64,000 bases of DNA from Colwellia marinimaniae (GCF_002207865.1 NZ_BDQM01000022.1:1-64000), one strand, 5' to 3'. Shown: positions 45,693 through 55,931, counted from the stretch's first letter. Notes: a model not told the origin generated them from the letters alone. Made by a program: numbers and translations.

Positions 45693-46574
45693 ATGAAAGT
45701 AATTATTATTGGAAAAAGTGGACAGTTAGCAAATGAATTGGTTGCTGAATTACCTGTAGGTATAGATGTTTTATCTTTGGGACGAAATGATGTTGATATC
45801 ACTTTATATGATAACTTATCTACTAGGGTTCACCAGTTTCAGCCGAATGTTATAATTAATGCTTCTGCTTATACCGCTGTTGATAAAGCTGAATCTGATA
45901 GTGATGCTGCTTATGCTATTAATGAAACTGCTGTTGCAGTAATAGCTAAAGTTGCTAAAGAACATAATTGTCGTTTTTTACATGTGTCTACTGACTTTGT
46001 TTTTGATGGTGATAGTAATCAAGCTTATGATGTTTTTAGTCAAACTAATCCCACAAGTGTTTATGGTGCGTCTAAGTTAGCCGGTGAACTGGCTATTAAA
46101 AATACTTACCCTATGAATAGTGCAATTATTAGAACGTCATGGGTCTATTCAACGTTTGGTAATAATTTTGTTAAAACAATGTTGAGATTAATGAAAGAAA
46201 AAGAACAGCTTGGCGTAGTAGGTGACCAAATTGGCTGTCCTACAAGTGCTAAAGGCTTAGCTCAATTTCTTTGGTTACTTGCTAGTCAAGGCGAGATTAA
46301 GCAAGTTTATCATTGGAGTGATGCTGGAGTTGCTTCTTGGTATGACTTTGCTGTTGCTATTCAAGAGTTAGGGTTAAAACATGGCTTACTTGATAAAAAA
46401 ATTCCAATTTCAGCTATAGCTTCATCGTCTTACCCAACCCCCGCTAAAAGACCAAAATTCAGTTTGTTAAATTCATCTGAGAGCGCCTTACTGAGTAAAC
46501 CAGTTCACTGGCGTGAGCAATTAGATCTTTGTTTAATTAAATTGTCATCTGAAAATAAAGGAATTAGATCATAA
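45693..46574 (+). CDS. rmlD: dTDP-4-dehydrorhamnose reductase
   Basis: 293 aa. Last step to dTDP-L-rhamnose. Motifs: VIIIGKSGQLANELVAEL (NADPH binding), INASAYTAVDKAESD, LHVSTDFVFDGDSNQAYD, PTSVYGASKLAGELAI (YxxxK) and IIRTSWVYSTFGNNFVKTML. It lies downstream of a terminator-like hairpin, and its stop is immediately followed by the galU start codon. Confidence 0.94.
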   Translation: MKVIIIGKSGQLANELVAELPVGIDVLSLGRNDVDITLYDNLSTRVHQFQPNVIINASAYTAVDKAESDSDAAYAINETAVAVIAKVAKEHNCRFLHVSTDFVFDGDSNQAYDVFSQTNPTSVYGASKLAGELAIKNTYPMNSAIIRTSWVYSTFGNNFVKTMLRLMKEKEQLGVVGDQIGCPTSAKGLAQFLWLLASQGEIKQVYHWSDAGVASWYDFAVAIQELGLKHGLLDKKIPISAIASSSYPTPAKRPKFSLLNSSESALLSKPVHWREQLDLCLIKLSSENKGIRS

Positions 46575-47477
46575 ATGTCGAATAACAAAATAACAAAAGC
46601 AGTGATCCCCGTCGCAGGTCTAGGCACACGTATGCTACCTGCCACTAAAGCCATTCCTAAAGAAATGTTGCCAATAGTTGATAAACCCATGATTCAATAT
46701 ATTATTGATGAGTGTGTGGCTGCGGGAATTAAAGAAATAGTATTGGTAACTCATTCGTCTAAAAATGCTATAGAAAATCACTTTGATAAATCGTTTGAAC
46801 TTGAAACTACCTTAGAAAATCGTGTTAAGCGTCAACTTTTAGCCGAAATTCAAGCTATTTGCCCTAAAGGTGTGACCATTATGCATGTCCGTCAAGGTGA
46901 AGCTAAAGGCTTAGGCCATGCGGTGTTAAAAGCGCGACCTATTATTTGCGATTCACCGTTTGTGGTGGTTTTACCTGACGTCATTTTAGATGAGGCTTCA
47001 GCGGATTTAAAAACTGAAAACTTAGCGGCGATGTTAAAGCGTTATAACGAAGTAGGGCATAGCCAAATAATGGTTGAGCCTGTTCCTATGGACATGGTCA
47101 GTAATTATGGTGTTGCAGATTGTGACGGGCACAAGCTTGCAGCTGGTGAATCAAAAGCGATGACTGCCATTGTTGAGAAACCACCTATGGATGAAGCGCC
47201 TTCGAATTTAGCTGTGGTTGGTCGTTATGTATTATCAGAGAAAATTTGGGACATGCTCGAGTTTACGCCGCCTGGTGCCGGTGATGAAATTCAATTGACC
47301 GATGCTATTGCCAGTTTAATGAAAATAGAAACCGTTGAAGCGTTTCATATGACAGGTAAGTCTCACGATTGTGGCTCTAAACTAGGCTATATGAAAGCTA
47401 ATGTAGAGTACGGTTTACGTCATCCAGAATTAGGAGATGATTTTAAAGCTTTTTTGCAAGAAATTATTAAAGCTTAG
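46575..47477 (+). CDS. galU: UTP-glucose-1-phosphate uridylyltransferase
   Basis: 300 aa, as in E. coli GalU (302 aa). It makes UDP-glucose for polysaccharide synthesis. Motifs: [66 protein letters not shown] and [17 protein letters not shown]. The ATG directly abuts the rmlD stop, so the two are coupled. It closes the polysaccharide locus; a 466-bp repeat-rich gap follows. Confidence 0.94.
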   Translation: MSNNKITKAVIPVAGLGTRMLPATKAIPKEMLPIVDKPMIQYIIDECVAAGIKEIVLVTHSSKNAIENHFDKSFELETTLENRVKRQLLAEIQAICPKGVTIMHVRQGEAKGLGHAVLKARPIICDSPFVVVLPDVILDEASADLKTENLAAMLKRYNEVGHSQIMVEPVPMDMVSNYGVADCDGHKLAAGESKAMTAIVEKPPMDEAPSNLAVVGRYVLSEKIWDMLEFTPPGAGDEIQLTDAIASLMKIETVEAFHMTGKSHDCGSKLGYMKANVEYGLRHPELGDDFKAFLQEIIKA

Positions 47478-47519
47478 TGTTTCTGTGTTCAGGGGCTTTG
47501 GGATTTTAGACACTAGTAA

Positions 47520-47558
47520 TTTTTACCACCGAGGACACAGAGGCTTCGTTACACGGAT
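47520..47558 (+). repeat. Interspersed repeat, family 2 (copy 1)
   Basis: TTTTTACCACCGAGGACACAG followed by AGGCTTCGTTACACGGA. It matches copies at 47638-47680 (inverted), 47710-47757 and 50808-50844 (inverted). All are intergenic. Confidence 0.65.
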
Positions 47559-47637
47559 AAAATATCAGTTCTGAAGTGATGAGATATAAATAGAATGCTT
47601 TTCATCAAACTTTGGCTTTGGCAAGTTTAAGTCACTT

Positions 47638-47680
47638 CTTCTGTGTAGCGTTTAGCGCCTCGGTGTTCTCGGGGGTAGCG
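47638..47680 (-). repeat. Interspersed repeat, family 2 (copy 2, inverted)
   Basis: Reverse complement reads GCTACCCCCGAGAACACCGAG then GCG...ACGCTACACAGAAG, a diverged copy of the family 2 unit. Copies 1 and 2 face each other over about 80 bp. Confidence 0.5.
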
Positions 47681-47709
47681 ATTTAATGTTTTTAGTAACT
47701 TTAAGCAAA

Positions 47710-47757
47710 TTTACCACAGAGATCACAGGGGCTTCGCTACACCGAGAAGACACAAGA
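47710..47757 (+). repeat. Interspersed repeat, family 2 (copy 3)
   Basis: TTTACCACAGAGATCACAGG followed by GGCTTCGCTACACCGAGAAG. It is closer to copy 1 than to the inverted copies. Confidence 0.65.
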
Positions 47758-47863
47758 GCTTAAGTAGAAATTGCTGACAATATGCTCAGGATAATAAGCT
47801 CCTACATTCTCTAATAAGGTACTTCCTGTACCGTCTGCATTGTTTCATAAGTAGCGTTCATGC

Positions 47864-47893
47864 CATGTCCGACTAGAAACTTCGCGAATGACG
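47864..47893. repeat. Hairpin repeat, family 1 (copy 4, degenerate)
   Basis: CATGTCCGACTAGAAACTTCGCGAATGACG has the loop and outer bases of family 1 but damaged arm pairing. Confidence 0.6.
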
Positions 47894-47943
47894 ATTTTCA
47901 CTTTGGGCACATTATTTCTCTGCTAGCTAGCATTCCAACTCGT

Positions 47944-49068
47944 TTATGGCTGAAATGGTCTAATCTTTGTTATATCTTGTTTCATGACAAACTCATTAAA
48001 ACATTCTGCTAGCCTAGTTGTTTGTTCTAATACCTTTAACCAGTACTTAATTCTGGTTGAACTATCAAGTTCGGTAAAATCAGTTCTATCGGGGATTTTT
48101 TTAAAAGGCAGTGATTGTATAAATTTCGCTGATGGGGCTAGCAGTACGGTATTTTCATAACTGCTGCTGAGTACCTGGCGAGTTGAATTTTTATCAAACC
48201 ATCCCGCTTTTGGTGCTGAGCAAAAGTGCGGATATAGGGTTAAACCGTCGTTATTCCCAGTACTTGCAAATTCTTGACTGTCTTTATCGACCTTGTAATT
48301 ATCGGAACTATGCCCTTGACCACCATTGCTCAAGGAAAAGTCAAAATGATAATCAATAATGCCACCATCTCGGTAGGTGCCTTTAGCTGAGCCAGCAATA
48401 TGTTTGATGCCCGACATCACCATAGGGATTGAACCGGAAGCGAGTAGGGCACTTTTAATATTTTCGTGGGTTAAGTTTTGATAAACATTGCTGAAATTAT
48501 AGGGGTCATTTATTGTTAAGGTGCTGCTTGGCTGTTTGAATATATATCGTTGGTATTGCTTGTTAAGTAACCTTCTAGCCATTTTATTTAGCAAGATACT
48601 TTTAATTAATCCAGCACCTTGCAACAGCTTATTATCAAAAGCGGTTAAGCCATGGCATTTAGACACCAGAAAGTGAGCTTTAAATACTTTATTGTTGATA
48701 ACCTCAACGGCGCCATTAGTCGAAAATATCTGGTCAACTATATCTACCGCTGTACTTGCTATTTCCTCGGCACTCGGTTTTTTTGAATAAACAGTATGGG
48801 CATAATTATGTGCTAACCGCTCTATGGCTTGTACCGGGTTATTTTGTGTTAAACATGCCGCGCGAAAGGCACCGGCACTAGAGCCGATTAAATTTAGCTC
48901 TGAACTGCGGCCTTTGAAAAACTCACCAAAAAGGTATTTATCTAAACCAAACAGGGTAAACCATTTAGGGCCACCACTAGCGCCAAGGAAATTAGTGAAA
49001 AGTTCTTGTTTAAAGCCTTGCTCTTGTATGGTCTTTAAGGCGTTTTTTCCAGCGTATATCTCTAGCAT
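47944..49068 (-). CDS. Patatin-like phospholipase family protein
   Basis: 374 aa. The patatin Ser-Asp dyad is present: GSSAG with Ser64 (the GxSxG nucleophile) and DGG at about 237-239 (YRDGGIIDYHFD). An oxyanion-type glycine loop, LGASGGPKWFTL, lies at about 28-39. There is no signal peptide, so it is likely cytoplasmic. Patatin-like proteins hydrolyse acyl lipids; the substrate is not known. It lies 39 bp downstream of the dGTPase gene in the same direction and probably forms a pair with it. Confidence 0.85.
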   Translation of the reverse strand: MLEIYAGKNALKTIQEQGFKQELFTNFLGASGGPKWFTLFGLDKYLFGEFFKGRSSELNLIGSSAGAFRAACLTQNNPVQAIERLAHNYAHTVYSKKPSAEEIASTAVDIVDQIFSTNGAVEVINNKVFKAHFLVSKCHGLTAFDNKLLQGAGLIKSILLNKMARRLLNKQYQRYIFKQPSSTLTINDPYNFSNVYQNLTHENIKSALLASGSIPMVMSGIKHIAGSAKGTYRDGGIIDYHFDFSLSNGGQGHSSDNYKVDKDSQEFASTGNNDGLTLYPHFCSAPKAGWFDKNSTRQVLSSSYENTVLLAPSAKFIQSLPFKKIPDRTDFTELDSSTRIKYWLKVLEQTTRLAECFNEFVMKQDITKIRPFQP

Positions 49069-49107
49069 TGCTGCAATAATCTCATGTTTGGTAAATTATC
49101 TAACACC

Positions 49108-50466
49108 TTAGCTTAACCGGTAATCGGACGCGCCATGGGCATTAAACAGGGTTTGATAAAGGCGAGTGGCGTAATCATCGGTCATGCCGGCAATATAATC
49201 AGCAATGACTCGCTGTGGGTTTTGCTTGTTATCAAAGGCTAGTTGCCAGCGCTTAGCGCTATTAGTCGGTAATAAACGTATAGGGTCTGATGATAGCGCT
49301 TGAAAAAGCTCCATCACTATTTGTTGACCTCTATATTCTAGGCGTTGCAAGCTAGTTAATTTGATGACATAAAAGTAAACAAAATCTTTAAATATGTTCA
49401 GTGCTTGTGCTGTCGATGCTGGTAAGGTGGCATTATAGCGTAGTAGCGGCTCAGCAAAGTTTAACTCATCTTGCTCATTTAAATCACTTAGCTTTATCGC
49501 GGTAATCAAATAATTGACTAAACCGCCAATGGCATCTTTTTGTAGGTGATGATGATCACTAAAAAGCTTATCCGTTAGGGTCTTGCTATATTCTTGTAGC
49601 CAAGGGTCGTCAATTTGTTGCAGCTTGGCTATTACTTCTCGGTCAAAATCAGTGCGATTGACTATGTTGGTTACTATGGCATCTTCGAGATCATGAATAC
49701 CGTAAGCAATATCATCGGCTAGCTCCATAATGGAGCAATCTAGGGATTTGAAACGGGTTTTATTATGTTGGTTATTATCGGGCATGTTTTCACCTTGACT
49801 GCTCATACTTTGGAATAAGGTACGATCTGCGCTTGATAGTGGCTCAAGTACCCAGTCAATAATATCTTGATCGTCGCTATATAAACCCTTGGCAGGGTGC
49901 CAGTCATCGGCTTTGAGTTGTCGAAAACTTTCAACACACTCTGGCTTGGTTTTTCTGCTCAGGCTATTTATTAACTGTGGGTATTTCATTAAACCAAGTA
50001 GTGTTCTTCTGGTTAAATTCATACCAAAGTGTTCACTAAAGGTTTCTAAGCGCGCCACTATGCGCAGAGTTTGGCCGTTACCCTCAAAACCACCATGATC
50101 ACGCATCATATAATTTAACGCGGTTTCACCACCGTGGCCGAAAGGCGGGTGGCCAATATCATGGGCTAAGCAAATTGTTTCTATTAAACTATCACTTTTA
50201 GGGAAATGTGCTGCGCATAGCTCTGGGTATTTGCCGCGTAACTGCGCCGTTATGCCCGAGCCAATTTGCGCGGCTTCTAATGAATGGGTTAAGCGCGTGC
50301 GATAAAAATCACTTTTTCCGCTACCCATTACTTGGGTTTTTGCTTGCAAACGCCGAAAAGAGGCAGAATGTAATATTCTGGCTCTGTCACGCTGAAAAGG
50401 GTCACGGTGATCTTGTTGTCTGTTGGTAACTTTTGTCAGACGTCTTGCTAACCAAACATCATTCAT
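49108..50466 (-). CDS. dgt: Deoxyguanosinetriphosphate triphosphohydrolase (dGTPase) family
   Basis: 452 aa HD-superfamily enzyme. Motifs: RDRARILHSASFRRLQAKTQV near the N-terminus, RLTHSLEAAQIGSGI (first His), CLAHDIGHPPFGHGGETALN (the HD pair) and MELADDIAYGIHDLEDAI (the last Asp). It splits dNTPs into deoxynucleosides and triphosphate. Length is below E. coli Dgt (505 aa) and matches the shorter dgt-like group. It appears to be the first gene of a unit with the patatin gene. Confidence 0.9.
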   Translation of the reverse strand: MNDVWLARRLTKVTNRQQDHRDPFQRDRARILHSASFRRLQAKTQVMGSGKSDFYRTRLTHSLEAAQIGSGITAQLRGKYPELCAAHFPKSDSLIETICLAHDIGHPPFGHGGETALNYMMRDHGGFEGNGQTLRIVARLETFSEHFGMNLTRRTLLGLMKYPQLINSLSRKTKPECVESFRQLKADDWHPAKGLYSDDQDIIDWVLEPLSSADRTLFQSMSSQGENMPDNNQHNKTRFKSLDCSIMELADDIAYGIHDLEDAIVTNIVNRTDFDREVIAKLQQIDDPWLQEYSKTLTDKLFSDHHHLQKDAIGGLVNYLITAIKLSDLNEQDELNFAEPLLRYNATLPASTAQALNIFKDFVYFYVIKLTSLQRLEYRGQQIVMELFQALSSDPIRLLPTNSAKRWQLAFDNKQNPQRVIADYIAGMTDDYATRLYQTLFNAHGASDYRLS

Positions 50467-50644
50467 AGCGTTCCTTAGTAAAACTGGGCGAAGTTATGTA
50501 AGTGAATTAACCGATTCAAGGTAACTTAACTACTTGAAGTTACTATAACTTACATCATTTCCTTTGGCATTATTTAGTTTTATAAAAGTGGCTAAGTATC
50601 ATGGGAACTGGTATATACATGTGCTTTTTTCTGGAAATAAAATA

Positions 50645-50674
50645 GATTGCCGACAAAATATTTCGGGAATGACA
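50645..50674. repeat. Hairpin repeat, family 1 (copy 5)
   Basis: GATTGCCGACAAAATATTTCGGGAATGACA, a partly decayed copy between the dgt and cmoB genes; the left arm has lost pairing at two positions. Confidence 0.6.
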
Positions 50675-50757
50675 GCAGAAATTTCAGGTTACTTAAAAGG
50701 TGTTAACTATCAATAAAGCTAACAAAAATAGTATAGGAGACTCCTCAAGGTCTTGGT

Positions 50758-50789
50758 CGTCATTCCCGAATTTCTAGTCGGGAATCACA
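50758..50789. repeat. Hairpin repeat, family 1 (copy 6)
   Basis: CGTCATTCCCGA...TCGGGAATCACA with perfectly complementary arms. It lies about 85 bp before another family 2 copy. Confidence 0.8.
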
Positions 50790-50807
50790 CAAACGCTACC
50801 TTTATTT

Positions 50808-50844
50808 CTCTGTGTAGTCGAGACTCGGTGTCCTCTGTGGTTGC
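50808..50844 (-). repeat. Interspersed repeat, family 2 (copy 4, inverted)
   Basis: Reverse complement reads GCAACCACAGAGGACACCGA followed by GTCTCGACTACACAGAG, the family 2 unit. It ends 10 bp before the cmoB stop codon. Confidence 0.6.
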
Positions 50845-50853
50845 ATTTCATTG

Positions 50854-51822
50854 TTAGGCATTAGCAATAAATATGGCACGTTTGGGCGCCGGGTAGCCCT
50901 CAATAGTTTTACTGCTATCATTAGGGTCAAGAAAGTCTTGTAGCGATTCAGTATCTATCCACTGGGTTTTTCTTTGTTCATCTAAGGCTGTGACATCCGT
51001 ATTTACCACACGAACATTGTTAAAACCACAACGCTCTAACCAGGCACACATGGCTTGTTCACTGGGTAAAAACCACACGTTGCGCATTTTTGCATAACGC
51101 TCACCTGGCACTAATACCGTGTTTTCATCGCCATCAACAATGAGAGTTTCTAACACTAATTCACCGCCTTTAACCAGTTGTGCTTTTAATTGGTAGAGGA
51201 AATCAATTGGCGATCTACGATGATATAAGACACCCATAGCAAAAACGGTATCAAAAGCCTTTAACTCGGGTAGTTGCTCAACACCTAAAGGTAATAAATG
51301 TACCTGATCATCATTGATAAAGTGTTTTATTGCATTGAATTGCATTAAAAAAAGCTGCGTAGGGTCAATGCCGACGACAAATTTGGCGCCAGCGCCGCGC
51401 ATGCGCCATAGGTGATAGCCACTACCGCAACCTATGTCTAATACATACTTACCTGATAAATCGCTGATATGCTGCGCTAATCGCTGCCATTTAAAGTCGC
51501 TGCGCCATTCGGTATCTATATGTAAACCATGAATATGGTAGGGACCTTTGCGCCAAGGTTTAAATTTTTTCATTAAGTTTTCAAGGCGTTTAAATTCGCC
51601 GTTATTTAAGTCTCCTAGCTCACCAACCTTGACACTATTTATTAGCTCAATGGCTGAATTACCGTCAACACTGGGCAAGGCGTCTAATGTTTTTTGCCAA
51701 TGTTTGTAATCACCGTGTAAATTATTTTCATGCCAATGCGTTAATTGTCCAGGTAAGGTATTTAACCAATGGCTTAAACGGTTAGAGGCGATTTGTTGGT
51801 AAAAGTGGTTGAACTGTTTCAT
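50854..51822 (-). CDS. cmoB: tRNA U34 carboxymethyltransferase
   Basis: 322 aa (E. coli 323 aa). It transfers the carboxymethyl group of carboxy-SAM to 5-hydroxyuridine at the tRNA wobble base, giving cmo5U. The Rossmann motif [20 protein letters not shown] lies at about 124-143, preceded by the substrate region [20 protein letters not shown] and followed by [18 protein letters not shown]. It is 51 bp downstream of cmoA in the same unit, as in E. coli. Confidence 0.95.
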   Translation of the reverse strand: MKQFNHFYQQIASNRLSHWLNTLPGQLTHWHENNLHGDYKHWQKTLDALPSVDGNSAIELINSVKVGELGDLNNGEFKRLENLMKKFKPWRKGPYHIHGLHIDTEWRSDFKWQRLAQHISDLSGKYVLDIGCGSGYHLWRMRGAGAKFVVGIDPTQLFLMQFNAIKHFINDDQVHLLPLGVEQLPELKAFDTVFAMGVLYHRRSPIDFLYQLKAQLVKGGELVLETLIVDGDENTVLVPGERYAKMRNVWFLPSEQAMCAWLERCGFNNVRVVNTDVTALDEQRKTQWIDTESLQDFLDPNDSSKTIEGYPAPKRAIFIANA

Positions 51823-51873
51823 AGGATTCTAATTAGTATTTTGAAAGTGGCGTATTTGCTTATTTAATGGCAG

Positions 51874-52608
51874 CTATTTAATTGCGATAAGCGAGGTGAA
51901 GTTAAAACATTGAAACCATAAGGAACTATGACTAAAACCGGCTTGAGCTAAACGCTGTTTATGCACATCAAGTGAGTCGGTCAACATGACTTTTTCTAAA
52001 GCACTTCGTTTTTGGGCAACTTCTAATTCACTGTAGCCATTATCTCGTTTGAAGTTATGGTGTAGCTCAATTAACACTTTATCAATGGCTGGGTCTTCCG
52101 CGCTGATTTTTTCTGAAAGCACCAATAAGCCGCCAGGTTTTAAACCTTGAGCAATTTTACTCAGTAATGCTTGGCGCTGTGATTTTTCTATAAATTGTAA
52201 AGTAAAATTTAACACCACCATGGACGCATTTTCTATCACCATATCTTGAATATTCCCTTCAATAATAGTAACGGGAGTATTGCCTTTAAAAGCATTAATA
52301 TGCATTTTACAGCGCTTGACCATGTCGCTAGAATTATCGACACCAATGATTTTGCAGCCTTTAGCGGTAATTGCTTTGCGCATCGCTAAGCTAGCCGCCC
52401 CTAAAGAACAACCGAGATCATAAATATTACTGTTTTCTTGGACAAACTGTTGGCTAAGTCTGCCTATAGTGTCAATAATAGTGTTATAGCCTGGCACAGA
52501 ACGAGAAATCATGTCGGGGAAAACTTCAACGACTTGAGCATCAAAGGTAAAGTTTTTAACTTGCTTATGCGCTTGTGAATAAATTAAATCGGTATCAGAG
52601 TTATGCAT
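51874..52608 (-). CDS. cmoA: Carboxy-S-adenosyl-L-methionine synthase
   Basis: 244 aa (E. coli 247 aa). It converts SAM and prephenate to carboxy-SAM, the donor used by CmoB. The SAM site is [18 protein letters not shown] (about 61-78), with [14 protein letters not shown] next and [20 protein letters not shown] later. The N-terminal [20 protein letters not shown] is characteristic. It is divergent from the sensor gene at 52761. Confidence 0.95.
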   Translation of the reverse strand: MHNSDTDLIYSQAHKQVKNFTFDAQVVEVFPDMISRSVPGYNTIIDTIGRLSQQFVQENSNIYDLGCSLGAASLAMRKAITAKGCKIIGVDNSSDMVKRCKMHINAFKGNTPVTIIEGNIQDMVIENASMVVLNFTLQFIEKSQRQALLSKIAQGLKPGGLLVLSEKISAEDPAIDKVLIELHHNFKRDNGYSELEVAQKRSALEKVMLTDSLDVHKQRLAQAGFSHSSLWFQCFNFTSLIAIK

Positions 52609-52760
52609 TAGCTTTGCTATATTCTCTATTATGTTAAGGTTAGTAGTTATACTCGTTAGCAGTCAACGTACTCTGCAACAGGTATCTTGATGACTAGCGG
52701 GTAAATAAAGCCTTATTTTAACCGATCTTGTTAGCAACGCTATATTTATAGGGTGTTTTT

Positions 52761-55661
52761 TTGAATTTTTTTTACCAACAGACCAGGCATTTCATTGTTG
52801 TGGTCTTTTTATTAAGCTTTGTTAGCCTAAGTACCTTGGCAGCAAAGCCTGTTATTGCGCTTGAAAAAGAGTTAACTCCGGTGACTTTGTCGATTAAGCA
52901 ACCGTTAACGATTGCCATTAATGAAACTTCTTTCCCCTATCATGCTATTGATGAACAAGGCAATGTCATTGGTTTGATGGCTGATATGTGGCGTTTATGG
53001 GCAAAAAAACAACACGTTGATATCCAGTTTGTTGTGCTGCCATGGCTGGAAACACTAAGCCAAGTCGCTAAAGGCAGTGTCGATATTCATGGCGGTTTAA
53101 GTATTATCGATTCACGTCGTGATACTCTTGATTTTTCAGCCTCACTTTTTCATGTTTATAGCCATCTTTATGTGCATCAGCAACTTAATAGCGTTGATAG
53201 CCTTGCCGATTTAAAGCCCTATAGTATTGGTGTCGTTACCGGCTCTGCGCATATTGAAAAATTGCAAAAATTTCATCCTGATTTAGCCTTGAAAAGCTAT
53301 GATAATCGTCATGACTTATACCGAGCGGCTTTAAATAACGAGATTTTAGTTTTTACCGGTTTAGAGAAGCTAGCAGATAATTTTCCTGATTATGAACGTT
53401 TACGGCAACGCTTTCCTGTGCATAAAGTTTTACGCTATCAACAAGGAGATTACGGTGTTGCAGTCGCTAAAAATAACGCTAGTTTACTTAGATTTATCGA
53501 ACAAGGTTTTGCAAAAATATCCAGAAAAGAAAGCGCCGCCATTGAGCGTAAATGGCTAGGCTTAGATAAACAAAAGGATAGCTTACTGGTTGTCTTTTCA
53601 TCACATTACCCACCTTACATGGGGGTTAGTCCGTCGGGAGAGCCGCAAGGGTTACTGATAGATGTGTGGCGTTTATGGTCTAAAAGTGTTGGCATAAATG
53701 TTGAATTTGTCGCCCGTGATATGGTCGAGGGGGTAGACCTTATTGCTGAGCAAAAAGCGGATATACTTTTAGTCTATCCTGATCATATGAAGGCACCGGA
53801 AAATACTTTATTTGCCAAACCCATATATTTATCAAATGTTCAAGTATTTGTTAATCATGCCCTTAAAAATAGTGAGGGTAAAAAGATACATTCCCTCGAA
53901 CAATTTTCTAAAAATTTTAGTCAAGGTATTATTGGTATTTGGCAAGATGCTAGTTTTAAAGAACAATTTATTGCCCAATACCCGCAGATAAATATCCGCT
54001 ACTTTAGTAGTCTCAGTACTATGCTAAATGCCGCTGATCAGGGTGAAATATCTGCCATTGTCGGCTTAGTTGATATAATTAATGCCAAGTTAGTGCAAAG
54101 TAATTTGCAAGCGCTGTTCTATCGCCTAGACAGTCCTGTTATCACCTTGAATTTATCGCCGCTTATCCATCAGCAAAATACCAAGTTAATGCAAATCATT
54201 AATAAAGGCTTCAACGAATTAGATATTAATAGCCTTATTCAAATTGAAGCAAGGTGGTTGAACGGTAATACGGGTGAATATTATTATAAAAAGCAAGCAC
54301 AAAAAATCAGTTTGCATGATGATGAATTAGCCTTTTTAGCGTCCCGTGGAAAAATCAACTTAGGTATTATTAAGCAGCTCTCGCCTATTGAGTTTATTGA
54401 TGAACTGGGAGATTTTGCCGGTATTAACCGTGATATTATTAATTTAATTAGCGATAGAACCAGTATTGAGTTTAACTATGTGGCTTTTGATAGCTGGCAG
54501 CAGTTATATAAGGCATTATTAGCCAATGAAATAGATATGCTCGGCAGTATCACGCCAATCCCAGAGCGTGAAAAAGTTCTGCTCTTTACTGATAGCTATT
54601 GGCAAATGCCATGGGTAATGGTACACCCGCAATATTATGGCCGTAAAAACAAGCTTGAAGATTTTTATGGCAAACAAGTTGCGATTGTCAAAGGCTATTA
54701 CATAATCGCTAATTTAAGAAAAAACCACCCCTTAATCACTTTTAAATTAGTGGATCATCGAGAGCAAGCCCTAGTTGCACTACAACAAGAGCGTATTGAT
54801 GGTTTCATCACAACTATGGCTTCGGCGACACACTTACTAAAGCAAGAAAATATAGTTACCTTGATGATATCTATGATGGAAGACGTTAGCATAGATACCA
54901 GTCATTTTGCTATCAGCAAACAGTTACCGTTATTGAACGACATTATTAATAAAGGTTTACGGTCGATTACTGAGAAAGAAAAACAAATTATTTATGATAA
55001 CTGGTTTACGTTAGCGATAAAAACCGGTCTTGATAAAAATGTGGTCTTACAAGTAGGCGCACAAATTGGCGTAATTATTTTGTTAGTGCTTGGTGTTATC
55101 GTGATGTGGAATAGACGCTTACAAGTTGAAATTAAACATCGTGAGCAGCTTGAGAAAATAATGAAGCATATGGCAACCCATGATGAGTTAACGGGTCTTG
55201 CTAATCGAGTGTTATTAAAAGATAGGTTAAGCACGGCTATAGCGTTTCATCAACGGCAGTCGTTGAAAATGGCGGTGCTATTTATCGACCTAGATGGCTT
55301 TAAAAATATTAATGATACTCATGGCCATGATGTCGGAGATGAACTATTGCAACAAGTTGCCCTGCGTTTGCAAGGATGTGTGAGAAGTTCCGATACCGTA
55401 GTGCGCTTTGGTGGTGATGAATTTGTCTTGTTACTCACTGGTTTGCATAGCCCCAATGAAGCCGCTTATGTTGCTGAAAAAGTATTAAGGTTGATGCAAA
55501 AAGAGTTTGAACTATCAAAGACCGAGGCATTTATCGGCTGTAGCATAGGCATTGCCATGTATCCCGCTGATGGTGATAACGATACCGAGCTACTGAAAAT
55601 TGCTGATACCATGATGTACAAGGTAAAAGCGGCCGGTAAAAATCACTATATTTTTAATTAG
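52761..55661 (+). CDS. Membrane sensor diguanylate cyclase with three periplasmic solute-binding domains
   Basis: 966 aa. A signal-anchor segment (about 10-28) is followed by three SBP_bac_3-like domains: about 48-270 (LTIAINETSFPYHAID), 275-505 (VVFSSHYPPYMGVSPSG) and 528-755 (INLGIIKQLSPIEF). A membrane helix lies at about 765-785 (VGAQIGVIILLVLGVIVMW). The GGDEF domain covers about 800-966 with THDELTGLANR and VVRFGGDEFVLLL; the active-site GGDEF is intact, and RSSD five residues before it is the inhibitory I-site. It should make cyclic di-GMP in response to periplasmic ligands. TTG 52761 is used, with AGGG seven bases upstream. Confidence 0.9.
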   Translation: MNFFYQQTRHFIVVVFLLSFVSLSTLAAKPVIALEKELTPVTLSIKQPLTIAINETSFPYHAIDEQGNVIGLMADMWRLWAKKQHVDIQFVVLPWLETLSQVAKGSVDIHGGLSIIDSRRDTLDFSASLFHVYSHLYVHQQLNSVDSLADLKPYSIGVVTGSAHIEKLQKFHPDLALKSYDNRHDLYRAALNNEILVFTGLEKLADNFPDYERLRQRFPVHKVLRYQQGDYGVAVAKNNASLLRFIEQGFAKISRKESAAIERKWLGLDKQKDSLLVVFSSHYPPYMGVSPSGEPQGLLIDVWRLWSKSVGINVEFVARDMVEGVDLIAEQKADILLVYPDHMKAPENTLFAKPIYLSNVQVFVNHALKNSEGKKIHSLEQFSKNFSQGIIGIWQDASFKEQFIAQYPQINIRYFSSLSTMLNAADQGEISAIVGLVDIINAKLVQSNLQALFYRLDSPVITLNLSPLIHQQNTKLMQIINKGFNELDINSLIQIEARWLNGNTGEYYYKKQAQKISLHDDELAFLASRGKINLGIIKQLSPIEFIDELGDFAGINRDIINLISDRTSIEFNYVAFDSWQQLYKALLANEIDMLGSITPIPEREKVLLFTDSYWQMPWVMVHPQYYGRKNKLEDFYGKQVAIVKGYYIIANLRKNHPLITFKLVDHREQALVALQQERIDGFITTMASATHLLKQENIVTLMISMMEDVSIDTSHFAISKQLPLLNDIINKGLRSITEKEKQIIYDNWFTLAIKTGLDKNVVLQVGAQIGVIILLVLGVIVMWNRRLQVEIKHREQLEKIMKHMATHDELTGLANRVLLKDRLSTAIAFHQRQSLKMAVLFIDLDGFKNINDTHGHDVGDELLQQVALRLQGCVRSSDTVVRFGGDEFVLLLTGLHSPNEAAYVAEKVLRLMQKEFELSKTEAFIGCSIGIAMYPADGDNDTELLKIADTMMYKVKAAGKNHYIFN

Positions 55662-55710
55662 ATAGATAATTAATTATCGACCTTTCTTAGTCAGAGTTCA
55701 TTTTTAGTTA

Positions 55711-55743
55711 ATGGGTATTCGACTGGACACTTCGACCATGACG
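55711..55743. repeat. Hairpin repeat, family 1 (copy 7, degenerate)
   Basis: ATGGGTATTCGACTGG...CACTTCGACCATGACG keeps the outer ends and loop of the family, but the arms pair only in part. Confidence 0.55.
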
Positions 55744-55811
55744 AGTTCACCTTTTAAATATTTATTCATTCATTTATTTCATTGATACTCGAATCTCAAA
55801 TCCACCTCTAC

Positions 55812-55843
55812 CGTTATTCCCGACGTGTTTAGTCGGGAATCCA
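55812..55843. repeat. Hairpin repeat, family 1 (copy 8)
   Basis: CGTTATTCCCGAC...AGTCGGGAATCCAT with arms ATTCCCGAC and GTCGGGAAT perfectly complementary. Confidence 0.8.
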
Positions 55844-55903
55844 TAAAGTTTAACGATAAAATACGCTTGTTGTGCCTTTAATTAGCGCTTCTGCTTGTTC
55901 TAG

Positions 55904-55931
55904 GTGACATTAACAATCTTTGCTTTATAAT
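55904..55931 (+). promoter_or_regulatory. Probable aspS promoter
   Basis: GTGACA at 55904-55909 and a perfect TATAAT at 55926-55931, spaced 16 bp, about 77 bp before the aspS start. Confidence 0.6.

Noticed and set aside
49108..50466. dGTPase as part of an anti-phage defence island
   Set aside because: Some dNTPases act in defence, but the neighbours here are housekeeping genes (cmoA, cmoB, aspS) and a lone patatin-like gene; no defence context is visible.
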